This document shows positions 1 through 6,568 of a DNA stretch of 14,725 nt, in pieces. The stretch covers positions 1-14,725 of the forward strand of contig JAFJTK010000077.1 in NCBI GenBank assembly GCA_017880265.1, in the 5' to 3' direction. Source of the stretch: Candidatus Pelagibacter sp. (GTDB lineage: Bacteria > Pseudomonadota > Alphaproteobacteria > Pelagibacterales > Pelagibacteraceae). The translations under genes and the position numbers were made by a program. The notes beneath the pieces are model-generated. The model was given only the letters and a program-made list of their open reading frames with translations. It did no database searches and was not told the DNA's origin. Position 1 is the first letter of the stretch. The number at the start of each line of letters is the position of its first letter.

Positions 1-36
1 ATCATTCCAAATTTTATCGTAAAGAGTAGTGGACAT
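1..36 (-). CDS. leuC: LeuC, 3-isopropylmalate dehydratase large subunit (N-terminal 12 codons only)
   Basis: Only the start of this gene is in the window: an ATG on the minus strand at 36-34 followed by 11 codons that run to base 1, reading MSTTLYDKIWND. The LYDKIW-ND start is typical of the large subunit of 3-isopropylmalate dehydratase, the Fe-S aconitase-family enzyme of leucine biosynthesis. It starts 11 bases after the rplS stop on the same strand, so it is probably the next gene of that operon. No good Shine-Dalgarno sequence precedes it, only a run of T. The identification rests on 12 residues and is therefore moderate, though the motif is distinctive. Confidence 0.72.
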   Translation of the reverse strand, partial: MSTTLYDKIWND

Positions 37-47
37 TGAAAAAAAAA

Positions 48-602
48 TTATTTTTTTTCTGAAGGGCTTTCTGATTTTGGTTCTTCTTTTGAAGCCTCTA
101 CTGCTGGAGCTTCTTCTTTAGGAGCATCTGCTGCTGGTGCTGCTTCTACTGCTGGAGCTTCTTCTTTGGGAGCCTCCGCTGCTGGTGCAACATTTTCTTC
201 TGTAACAGTTTCAGGTTTTACATCAACATCAATCCCAATTTTCTTTCTAATTTTTTCTGCAATTCTCGCTGATTTACCAGTTCTATCTCTTAAGTAGTAA
301 AGTTTAGCTCTTCTTACTTTACCTGATCTAATTACTTTAATTGAGTCAATTAACGTTCCATATAATGGGAAAGTTCTTTCAACACCTTCTCCAAAAGAAA
401 TTTTTCTAACTGTAAAAGAAGAATTTAAGTCTCTATTTTTTTTAGCAATACAAACACCCTCAAAGTATTGAATTCTTTCTTTTTTACCTTCTGTAATTCT
501 GACACCAACTTTAACAACATCTCCTGGATAAAAATCTGGAATTTTTTTCTCTGAAAGTATTTGTTTAACGTTATGTTGGTTTATTTCTTCAATTGTTTTC
601 AT
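48..602 (-). CDS. rplS: 50S ribosomal protein L19 with acidic repeat tail
   Basis: Ribosomal protein L19, which sits at the 30S-50S interface. Residues 1-120 (counted from the ATG at 602) carry the family core: PGDVVKV near 26-32, ERIQYFEGV near 42-50, [18 protein letters not shown] near 63-80 and [12 protein letters not shown] near 94-105. The ATG at 602 is preferred; an upstream TTG at 617 would add five residues but crowds the trmD stop at 619. The protein is 184 residues, against about 115-130 in most bacteria. The excess is a C-terminal tail, residues about 138-184, rich in Ala, Pro, Glu and Lys and made of a 16-residue repeat that is also found in the S16 protein encoded upstream in the same operon. 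The tail is acidic, unlike the basic core. Confidence 0.97.
   Translation of the reverse strand: MKTIEEINQHNVKQILSEKKIPDFYPGDVVKVGVRITEGKKERIQYFEGVCIAKKNRDLNSSFTVRKISFGEGVERTFPLYGTLIDSIKVIRSGKVRRAKLYYLRDRTGKSARIAEKIRKKIGIDVDVKPETVTEENVAPAAEAPKEEAPAVEAAPAADAPKEEAPAVEASKEEPKSESPSEKK
90..190 (-). repeat. 48-nt period repeat encoding the L19 tail
   Basis: The motif ctgctggagcttcttctttr begins at 101 and again at 149 on the plus strand, exactly 48 bases apart, with only a few substitutions in between. The encoded 16-residue unit alternates Ala-Pro-Ala blocks with Pro-Lys-Glu-Glu. The same unit and the same 48-base period occur in rpsP at 1414-1557, so the two tracts appear related at DNA level and not only in composition. 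Confidence 0.8.
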
Positions 603-618
603 ATCAGTATTTATCAAG

Positions 619-1305
619 TTAATTCTTCTTATATTTTTGCCATAAATCTGGTCTTCGGACGCGTGTTATAGCCTCAGATTGAGATAAACGCCAGTCTTTA
701 ATTTTACTGTGATCACCTGATAAAAGCACCTCTGGAACTGATTTTTCCTCCCAAATTTGAGGTTTTGTGTATTGTGGATACTCTAATAACCCATTTTCAA
801 AACTCTCATCTACTCTAGAATTTTCATTACCTAAAACTCCAGGCAAAAGTCTAAGTATACTATCTATTACAACAAAGGCTGCTGTTTCACCTCCTGACAA
901 AATATAGTCTCCAATACTTATTTCCTCTATATTTCGAGTAGTTAATACTCTTTCATCTACACCTTCGAAATGTCCACAAATGAAAGATACTGATTTTTCA
1001 TTTGATAATTGTTTTGCGTAAGTTTGATCAAATTTTTTACCTTTAGGTGATAAATAAATTACTTTCTCACCTTCAATTATATTTTGATCTAAAGACTTTG
1101 CTAGGACATCTGCTTTTAAAAGCATTCCAGAGCCACCTCCATAAGGAGTATCGTCAACTGTTTTATGTTTATCTTCAGCTGCATCTCTAATGTTTACAAT
1201 ATTTAAGTTCCATAATTTTTTAGATAAAGCTTTTCCATATAGGCCTTTTGATAAAGGCCCAGGAAAAACTTCTGGATAAAGTGTAAACACTTGTGCTTGC
1301 CACAT
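619..1305 (-). CDS. trmD: tRNA (guanine-37-N1)-methyltransferase TrmD
   Basis: SPOUT-family enzyme that methylates N1 of G37 in tRNAs, using S-adenosylmethionine, to prevent +1 frameshifting. At 228 residues it is close to the usual length of about 230-250. Visible family motifs are [11 protein letters not shown] near residues 51-61, the knot segments YLSPKGKKF and [23 protein letters not shown] near 131-141, LLPGVLGN near 153-160 and EYPQYTKP near 175-182. The ATG at 1305 gives [12 protein letters not shown], a typical TrmD start. It lies 14 bases after the rpsP stop. In most proteobacteria rimM lies between rpsP and trmD; here there is no room for it. Confidence 0.97.
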   Translation of the reverse strand: MWQAQVFTLYPEVFPGPLSKGLYGKALSKKLWNLNIVNIRDAAEDKHKTVDDTPYGGGSGMLLKADVLAKSLDQNIIEGEKVIYLSPKGKKFDQTYAKQLSNEKSVSFICGHFEGVDERVLTTRNIEEISIGDYILSGGETAAFVVIDSILRLLPGVLGNENSRVDESFENGLLEYPQYTKPQIWEEKSVPEVLLSGDHSKIKDWRLSQSEAITRVRRPDLWQKYKKN

Positions 1306-1319
1306 AAATAATCGCTAAA

Positions 1320-1868
1320 TTATTTTTGTTCCTCTTTAGGAGCCTCTGCTGCTGGAGCTTCTTCTTTAGGAGCCTCTGCTGCTGGAGCTTCTTCTTTAGG
1401 AGCCTCTGCTGCTGGTGCCGCTTCTGCTGCTGGAGCTTCTTCTTTAGGAGCCTCTGCTGCTGGTGCCGCTTCTGCTGCTGGAGCTTCTTCTTTAGGAGCC
1501 TCTGCTGCTGGTGCCGCTTCTGCTGCTGGAGCTTTAGGAGCTGCTGGAGCTTCTTCACCTTCTTTTTTTCTCTCTTTTTTTGGAACAGCCTTTTTAGGAT
1601 TATTACCATTTGCAGGCATTGGTATTAATTCATTTTCACCTAAAATTCTTGCAACTCTAGTAGTTGGTTGCGCACCTTGACCTAACCAATATTTAATTCT
1701 TTCAGCTTCAAGACCAACTCTCTCTTTTTTATCTTTAGGAAGAAGAGGATTAAAAAATCCAACTTTTTCAATAAATCTTCCATCTCTTGCAAATCGACTA
1801 TCTGCTACAACAACTTTGTAAACAGGTCTTTTCTTTGTTCCACCTCTTGATAATCTTAGTTTTAACAT
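1320..1868 (-). CDS. rpsP: 30S ribosomal protein S16 with long acidic repeat tail
   Basis: Ribosomal protein S16 of the small subunit. Residues 1-82 are the normal S16 domain: [20 protein letters not shown] at the start, then [14 protein letters not shown] and [19 protein letters not shown]. The protein is 182 residues, about twice the usual 80-90. Residues 83-105 are a basic linker ([12 protein letters not shown]), and residues about 107-180 are a low-complexity tail of repeated Ala-Pro-Ala-Ala-Glu and Pro-Lys-Glu-Glu. The tail holds three 16-residue units followed by two 10-residue units. A clear Shine-Dalgarno (aaaaggagaaag) precedes the ATG. The gene lies 14 bases after the ffh stop and 14 bases before trmD, so the cluster is most likely co-transcribed. 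Confidence 0.97.
   Translation of the reverse strand: MLKLRLSRGGTKKRPVYKVVVADSRFARDGRFIEKVGFFNPLLPKDKKERVGLEAERIKYWLGQGAQPTTRVARILGENELIPMPANGNNPKKAVPKKERKKEGEEAPAAPKAPAAEAAPAAEAPKEEAPAAEAAPAAEAPKEEAPAAEAAPAAEAPKEEAPAAEAPKEEAPAAEAPKEEQK
1327..1557 (-). repeat. Tandem repeat encoding the S16 tail (48-nt and 30-nt units)
   Basis: Near-perfect tandem repeats in frame with rpsP. The marker ggtgccgctt begins at 1414, 1462 and 1510 on the plus strand, so the unit is 48 bases there. Closer to the stop codon the marker ctttagg recurs with a 30-base period, ending at 1340, 1370 and 1400. Copies are almost identical, which implies recent expansion or ongoing homogenisation. The low complexity also opens long spurious frames on both strands. 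Confidence 0.9.
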
Positions 1869-1882
1869 TCTTTCTCCTTTTA

Positions 1883-3241
1883 TTATTTTAATTGATTAAA
1901 TAGCTCTGGCGGTATTCCTTTATCAGACATACCTTTCAGATTTCCTTTTGACATCTTTTTCATCATTTCAGACATCATTTTAAATTGCTTTAGCAATTTA
2001 TTGATAGTGGCTGGATCTGTGCCAGAGCCATTAGCAATTCTTTTTTTTCTAGAACCATCAATAAGTTTTGGGTTCTCTCTTTCTTTTTTAGTCATCGACA
2101 AAATAATAGCTTCATTTTTGGTAATAATACTTTCATCAATTCCTGCGGAATCCATTTGTGATTTCATTTTTGAAACACCTGGCATAAAAGACATTATTCC
2201 TTCGATACCACCCATTTTTTTCATTTGTCTCAACTGAGTTAAATAATCTTGCATAGAAAATTGTCCCTTTTTTAAATTTTCTTCTGCTTTTTTTATATTC
2301 TCTTCACCTAAATCTTGTGCAGCTTTTTCTACAAGAGATACAATATCTCCCATTCCAAGAATTCTGTTTGCTATTCTGTCTGGATGAAACACTTCAAGAT
2401 TGTCAATTTTTTCACCAATTCCTAAAAATTTAATAGGTACATCAGAAACATACTTCATACTAACAGCCGCACCACCTCTTGCATCACCGTCTGCTCTAGT
2501 TAAAATTATTCCTGATAGATTAACCGTATTTTTAAACTCTTTTGCCACAGATGCCGCAACTTGTCCTGTTAACGAGTCTGCAACTAAAAATGTCTCCGTA
2601 GGATTTATCACACTTTCAATTTGTTTAACTTCACTCATCATTTGTAAATCGATTTGAGTTCTTCCAGCAGTATCAAATAATATAATTTCTGCTCCATTTA
2701 GATTAGCTGCACTAATAGCTCTTTGACAAATATCAGTTGGTTGTTGGCCTTCAATAATGGGTAGTGTTAAGATATTATTTTGCTCTCCAAGAGATCTAAG
2801 TTGCTCTTGAGCTGCTGGTCTATAAATATCAAGACTAACCATCATCACTTTTTTTTTCTTATTGGTCTCTAAATATTTAGCTAATTTTGCAGTAGTAGTT
2901 GTTTTTCCTGAACCTTGTAATCCAACCAACATCATTGGAACTGGCGGTACAGCATTAAGGTTTATTTCATTATTTGATCCACCTAATAAATTAACTAATT
3001 CATCATAGACAATTTTTACAACCATATCCCCAGGAGAGGTTGATCTGATAATTTCTTGACCTAAAACTTTGGGTTTTACATTTTCAATAAAATCTTTAGC
3101 TACATCTAAGGTAACATCTGCCTCTAAAAGAGCCTGTCTAATACCTCTTAATCCTTCATCAACTTGAGCTTCATCAAGTGAAGGAGCTTTTTTTAAAGAA
3201 GAAAAGATTTCTTCGAATTTATTTGTTAAATTTTCAAACAT
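1883..3241 (-). CDS. ffh: Signal recognition particle GTPase Ffh (SRP54)
   Basis: Protein subunit of the signal recognition particle, which binds SRP RNA and hydrophobic signal sequences and docks with FtsY. With the ATG at 3241 it has 452 residues, normal for the family. The N domain (about 1-85) begins [16 protein letters not shown], a typical start. The G domain shows GLQGSGKTT (107-115), [11 protein letters not shown] (138-148), DTAGRT (190-195) and [10 protein letters not shown] (248-257). The methionine-rich M domain follows, with [10 protein letters not shown] and [12 protein letters not shown] (RNA-binding helices) and a C-terminal run of Met. A GTG at 3268 would add nine residues (RLLLCVIN type) that do not fit the family and would overlap the structured intergenic element, so it is rejected. 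No Shine-Dalgarno is visible at the chosen start. Confidence 0.97.
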   Translation of the reverse strand: MFENLTNKFEEIFSSLKKAPSLDEAQVDEGLRGIRQALLEADVTLDVAKDFIENVKPKVLGQEIIRSTSPGDMVVKIVYDELVNLLGGSNNEINLNAVPPVPMMLVGLQGSGKTTTTAKLAKYLETNKKKKVMMVSLDIYRPAAQEQLRSLGEQNNILTLPIIEGQQPTDICQRAISAANLNGAEIILFDTAGRTQIDLQMMSEVKQIESVINPTETFLVADSLTGQVAASVAKEFKNTVNLSGIILTRADGDARGGAAVSMKYVSDVPIKFLGIGEKIDNLEVFHPDRIANRILGMGDIVSLVEKAAQDLGEENIKKAEENLKKGQFSMQDYLTQLRQMKKMGGIEGIMSFMPGVSKMKSQMDSAGIDESIITKNEAIILSMTKKERENPKLIDGSRKKRIANGSGTDPATINKLLKQFKMMSEMMKKMSKGNLKGMSDKGIPPELFNQLK

Positions 3242-3245
3242 ATTT

Positions 3246-3355
3246 ATTACGCACAGCAGTAATCGCACTAGTGGGCGAAGCCTCGCTGACTAGTGTCGAT
3301 CTCTTTGTTTCCAAAGACACCGCAAAGTTAATGTTTTTGCGGAAACGGCAACAAC
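3246..3355. ncRNA. Candidate structured RNA or ffh leader (chain of hairpins)
   Basis: Bases 3251-3350 are 49% G+C by hand count, against roughly 30% for the window, and form successive inverted repeats. 3246-3250 pairs with 3259-3263 (ATTAC/GTAAT). 3262-3300 is a long hairpin: ATCG plus CACTAGT pairs with ACTAGTG plus CGAT across one bulged T, then GCGA pairs with TCGC around a four-base loop. 3302-3307 pairs with 3312-3317 (TCTTTG/CAAAGA), giving a GAAA loop on the minus strand. 3320-3326 pairs with 3336-3342 (CCGCAAA/TTTGCGG). In an AT-rich genome such a GC island points to folded RNA. The strand is uncertain. As a minus transcript it would be the ffh 5' leader, and TTGACT at 3380-3375 with TAGGTT at 3358-3353 (16-base spacer) could be its promoter. 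I see no SRP RNA core, tRNA or tmRNA tag. I recall, unverified, a SAR11 candidate RNA named after ffh. Confidence 0.5.
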
Positions 3356-3362
3356 CTATAAT
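3334..3362 (+). promoter_or_regulatory. Likely dapF-ftsY promoter
   Basis: A perfect TATAAT lies at 3357-3362 with TTTTTG at 3334-3339 as a weak -35 box and a 17-base spacer. Transcription would begin near 3369, giving a leader of about 33 bases before the dapF ATG. The TATAAT is part of an inverted repeat (AACCT at 3353-3357, AGGTT at 3365-3369). Similar hexamers occur by chance in AT-rich DNA, but this one is well placed in the only real gap upstream of dapF. Confidence 0.5.
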
Positions 3363-3402
3363 AGAGGTTCAAAAAGTCAATAAATAAGTTAAATATCTAT
3401 AT

Positions 3403-4227
3403 ATGGATATTAAAGCTTTTAAAATGGATGGTTTAGGCAATGATTTTGTAATTATTGATCAACGATATCAAAATTATAATCTAACCAAAGATCAGATTAT
3501 AAAAATATGTGATCGAAAATTTATTGGATGTGATCAATTAATATTTATTAAAAAAAGTGATGAGAAAGATGCTGGATTAGAATTCTATAATTCAGATGGA
3601 AGTGTTTCTGGTGCATGTGGAAATGGCACTAGATGTGTAGCTGATCTTTTATCAAAAGAAAAAAATGATAAAGAAATTATACTTTGGACCTCTTCAGGGG
3701 CACTAAAATCTCAAATTTTAGGTGATAATTTAGTAGAAACTGAAATTGGAGTTCCAAAAACTAACTGGAATGAAATTCCATTAAATCAAAATTTAGATAC
3801 CAAAAACTTAAATATCAAAATTATTAACAAAAATAATATTGAGCATTTAGGTGGTACATCTGTCAATGTAGGAAATCCACATGTTGTTTTTTTTGTAGAT
3901 AATATTGAAGACTATGATTTAAAAAAAATTGGACCAGAGATAGAAAATCATAAATATTTTCCAGAGAAATGTAATGTTACCCTTGCAAAAGTTATTAATA
4001 AAAAACTAATTAAAGTTAAAGTTTGGGAACGAGGAGCTGGTCTTACAAAAGCATGTGGAACTGCTGCATGTGCTACTGCTGTAGCGGCAAATATTAATGA
4101 ACTAACTGATAAGACAACTGATATTGAGTTCGCACTTGGTAGATTATCAATATCAATTGATGAGAATAATAGTATTCATATGAAAGGACCTGTCTCAGAT
4201 ATTAAGAATATTGAGATTAATATTTAA
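3403..4227 (+). CDS. dapF: Diaminopimelate epimerase DapF
   Basis: Cofactor-independent racemase that converts LL- to meso-diaminopimelate, for lysine synthesis and peptidoglycan cross-links. Length 274 residues is normal. The two catalytic cysteines are present: Cys72 in SGACGNGTRC and Cys218 in KACGTAACA. Other family motifs are MDGLGNDFVIID (8-19), FYNSDGS (61-67), GNPHVVFFV (157-165) and WERGAGLTKA (208-217). It opens a two-gene plus-strand unit with ftsY, whose ATG shares the last base of the dapF stop (TAATG). It is divergent from ffh. No Shine-Dalgarno is visible before the ATG. Confidence 0.97.
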   Translation: MDIKAFKMDGLGNDFVIIDQRYQNYNLTKDQIIKICDRKFIGCDQLIFIKKSDEKDAGLEFYNSDGSVSGACGNGTRCVADLLSKEKNDKEIILWTSSGALKSQILGDNLVETEIGVPKTNWNEIPLNQNLDTKNLNIKIINKNNIEHLGGTSVNVGNPHVVFFVDNIEDYDLKKIGPEIENHKYFPEKCNVTLAKVINKKLIKVKVWERGAGLTKACGTAACATAVAANINELTDKTTDIEFALGRLSISIDENNSIHMKGPVSDIKNIEINI

Positions 4228-5144
4228 TGGGAATTTTTGATAAGTTTAAATCTGGTTTTAAGAAAAGTGCATCTGCTTTTACATCTGGTTTAAGAGACAT
4301 AGTTGTAAAAAAAGAAATAGATGACAAAACATTAGATAGAATTGAAGAGTATTTAATTCAGTCTGATGTTGGGGTTGTTGCTGCTTCAGAAATAAAGGAA
4401 ATAATCTCAGATAGTAAAATTGATCCAAAAAAAGACATTGCTGAGGAAATAAGCACTATCTTAAAAGAGTATATTATTTCTTTAATGAAACCTCTTGAAA
4501 ATAATTCTTTTTTTCAAAAAAAAGAAAAAATTAACGCAACATTAGTATCCGGTGTTAATGGGGTTGGGAAAACAACAACCATTGGAAAAATTAGTAAAAT
4601 TTTAAAGGCTAATGGAAATAAAGTTATGCTTGCTGCATCAGATACTTTTAGAGCTGCAGCTATTGAGCAATTAGAAAACTGGGCAAATAAAGTAGAGGTA
4701 GATATAACCAAATCTTCACAAGGTGCAGATCCAGCCTCCGTTGCATACAAAGCAATCGAAGAAGCAATTGCAAATAACTTCAATCAAGTTTTAATTGATA
4801 CTGCTGGAAGATTACAAAATAAAAAAAATTTGATGGAGGAGTATAAAAAAATTGCAAATGTAACAAAAAAAATAGACCCTGAGGCTCCTCATGATGTGAT
4901 TTTAATTTTAGATGCTACTTCAGGTCAAAATGTAATTAATCAAGTTGAAGAATTTAATAAAATTATTCCAATAACAGGTTTAATAATGACAAAGTTAGAT
5001 GGTACAGCAAAGGGAGGGATTCTTTTGGCTGTTGCAAAAAAATATAAGCTTCCAATTATTGCTCTAGGCTTAGGAGAAAAAGAGGATGATCTTCAAATTT
5101 TTGAAGCAGAAAAATTTGCTGATGCTTTTACGCAAATTAATTGA
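4227..5144 (+). CDS. ftsY: Signal recognition particle receptor FtsY
   Basis: Membrane-associated GTPase that receives the SRP-ribosome complex and passes it to the Sec translocon. At 305 residues it is an NG-only form: the acidic A domain found at the N terminus of E. coli FtsY is absent, and MGIFDKFKSGFKKS leads directly into the amphipathic targeting helix and N domain. G-domain motifs are GVNGVGKTT (109-117), DTFRAAAIEQL (139-149), DTAGRLQ (191-197), TKLDGTAKGG (255-264) and GLGEKEDDLQ-F (281-292). It is translationally coupled to dapF (one-base overlap), and its stop lies inside the 3' end of the convergent gene at 5137. The partner GTPase Ffh is encoded just upstream on the other strand. 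Confidence 0.97.
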   Translation: MGIFDKFKSGFKKSASAFTSGLRDIVVKKEIDDKTLDRIEEYLIQSDVGVVAASEIKEIISDSKIDPKKDIAEEISTILKEYIISLMKPLENNSFFQKKEKINATLVSGVNGVGKTTTIGKISKILKANGNKVMLAASDTFRAAAIEQLENWANKVEVDITKSSQGADPASVAYKAIEEAIANNFNQVLIDTAGRLQNKKNLMEEYKKIANVTKKIDPEAPHDVILILDATSGQNVINQVEEFNKIIPITGLIMTKLDGTAKGGILLAVAKKYKLPIIALGLGEKEDDLQIFEAEKFADAFTQIN

Positions 5145-5700
5145 TTAAAGTGCTTGATATTAAAGGTTTGTAGAAGCTGCACTTATAATTTTCCTTAAAA
5201 TTATCATGTCCACAATTTTTAGCTATAGATGAAATAATAAAGTCAAATTTTCCATTATTTGGATAAAGTTCTAATTTTTTTTCACTAATATCAAATTTAA
5301 AATTGGCATTTAAACTTTTAACAGCACTTATCATTACTAATGTTTTGTTATCTTTTAAAAGATAATAAGCAAAATCATCTGGAAAAACTGGAAAGTCATA
5401 TTCTTCAAGAAAATATTTTGCTCTTTTAGGAAACCACTCATAAGAAATCAATGGATATGAAATTTTTTTTTCATAATCATATAGATAAAGATCTTTAGGG
5501 AAGTCATTTATGTAATTACTATTTTCCCCTCTTGCTAATATTGCCTTCTCCCTAGTTTTAAAATATAGAGCAAAATTTTCATTATGTGAGTTCATCTGAT
5601 CTATATGAAATAAATCACCAATCAGAGATTTATTTTCTTCTGCTAAACCAAAATTTTTAAAAGATAGAAAAATAATAAATATTAATAATGTTTTTCTCAC
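5137..5700 (-). CDS. Secreted protein of unknown function
   Basis: I do not recognise this 187-residue protein. Residues 1-20 look like a Sec signal peptide (MRKT, then a hydrophobic stretch, then GLA before EEN), so the mature protein should be periplasmic or exported. The rest is polar and rich in Tyr, Phe, Asp and Lys. There are only two cysteines (163 and 174), near the C terminus, which could form a disulfide. The start is GTG at 5700: an in-frame TAA lies directly upstream, and the next codons give a good signal peptide. It lies 49 bases after the alpha/beta hydrolase and may share its transcript. Its 3' end overlaps the ftsY stop by eight bases. It may be lineage-specific. Confidence 0.75.
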   Translation of the reverse strand: MRKTLLIFIIFLSFKNFGLAEENKSLIGDLFHIDQMNSHNENFALYFKTREKAILARGENSNYINDFPKDLYLYDYEKKISYPLISYEWFPKRAKYFLEEYDFPVFPDDFAYYLLKDNKTLVMISAVKSLNANFKFDISEKKLELYPNNGKFDFIISSIAKNCGHDNFKENYKCSFYKPLISSTLIN

Positions 5701-5749
5701 TTAATAAACTTAAAAAAAGAATTTGTACTATGTTTGTTTAGAATGTGGC

Positions 5750-6568
5750 TTAATTTAAACTTTTTATAAAAGCTTTTAACGCAAACAAAAGATTTTCATC
5801 ATATTCCATCATGTGATCGTCAAATTTTGTAAAATGAGAATATTTTGGCTGATTGGCAATTTCATAAATTTTTTTACCCATCCAAAAAGGAACTATTTGA
5901 TCAACTTCACCATGCATAATTAGAACTGGTATATTTATATTTTTGATTTTGTTTTGATTGTCATACTTATCTTTTAATAAAAGAGACACTGGAATATATG
6001 GATAAAAATTCTTTGCAGCTTCGACCATCGATGTAAAAGGTGTCTCTAGTATTAAACCAGCATAATCCTTATTTTGAGCTATCTCAGTTGCAACTCCAGT
6101 TCCAAGTGACTCACCATAGAGTATTATGTCTTTTTCTGTTAAACCTAATTTTTTAAGCCATAAAATTGTGCTATTTGCATCTATATAAAGTCCTTCTTCA
6201 GAAGGCTTTCCTTTGTTTCCACTAAAACCTCGCCAAGCTATTATTAAAAAATTAACATCCATATCTTTAAAGTGGTTCAATTTATGAATTCTATTTTCAA
6301 GTGTCCCAGCATTACCGTGAAAATAAACAATTGTTTTGAATTTTTTGAGATCTTTTTTATGAAACCAACCTAATAGGTTTATGTTATCTGAGGTTATAAT
6401 CTTAACTTTTTCTACTTCAACTTCCATTCTGTCTCCAGAATAGTTATTTTCTAAAGGATGATACATTAAACTTCTTTGAAAAATAAAAAGTAAAATTAAG
6501 ACCGAAACATAAATAGCAATTATTCCAATAATAAATTCCAAATATAAATTCCTACGTTTTAGTTTCAT
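5750..6568 (-). CDS. Membrane-anchored alpha/beta hydrolase (BEM46/ABHD13-like)
   Basis: Serine hydrolase of the alpha/beta fold, 272 residues. A single hydrophobic helix at residues about 11-30 anchors it, probably with the catalytic part in the periplasm (KRR on the N-terminal side). The oxyanion motif HGNAG is at 84-88, the nucleophile elbow GESLG at 152-156 (Ser154), the acid in HGEVDQIVP (Asp223), and the His of the triad is most likely His252 in FDDHMMEY. The RGFSGNKGKPSEEG segment is typical of the BEM46/ABHD13 group, whose physiological substrates are mostly unknown. The ATG overlaps the end of the upstream DMT transporter gene by 17 bases, so the two are translationally coupled. The substrate cannot be inferred from the sequence. 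Confidence 0.9.
   Translation of the reverse strand: MKLKRRNLYLEFIIGIIAIYVSVLILLFIFQRSLMYHPLENNYSGDRMEVEVEKVKIITSDNINLLGWFHKKDLKKFKTIVYFHGNAGTLENRIHKLNHFKDMDVNFLIIAWRGFSGNKGKPSEEGLYIDANSTILWLKKLGLTEKDIILYGESLGTGVATEIAQNKDYAGLILETPFTSMVEAAKNFYPYIPVSLLLKDKYDNQNKIKNINIPVLIMHGEVDQIVPFWMGKKIYEIANQPKYSHFTKFDDHMMEYDENLLFALKAFIKSLN

Noticed and set aside
1220..1628. Long open frames on both strands across the rpsP tail (Gln/Leu/Lys-rich on minus, Cys/Phe/Ser-rich on plus)
   Set aside because: They are shadows of the low-complexity in-frame repeat of rpsP; the real frame carries a complete S16 domain and a good ribosome binding site.
3242..3268. GTG start of ffh at 3268
   Set aside because: The nine extra residues do not match Ffh family starts, while the ATG at 3241 gives the typical MFENL start.
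3178..3387. 69-residue plus-strand frame running through the ffh start and the hairpin region
   Set aside because: It overlaps the ffh N-terminus, has no family features or ribosome binding site, and its sequence is explained by the hairpin repeats.
3242..3402. SRP 4.5S RNA or two-piece tmRNA in the ffh-dapF gap
   Set aside because: No GGAAGCAGCC-type SRP core on either strand. A minus-strand frame reading NINFAVS looks vaguely like a tmRNA tag, but no stop codon follows at the right place and the acceptor sequences are missing.
5148..5184. Possible ftsY terminator (AAGTGC at 5148-5153 with GCACTT at 5179-5184)
   Set aside because: Six pairs with a 25-base loop, inside the coding sequence of the convergent gene and without a U tract.
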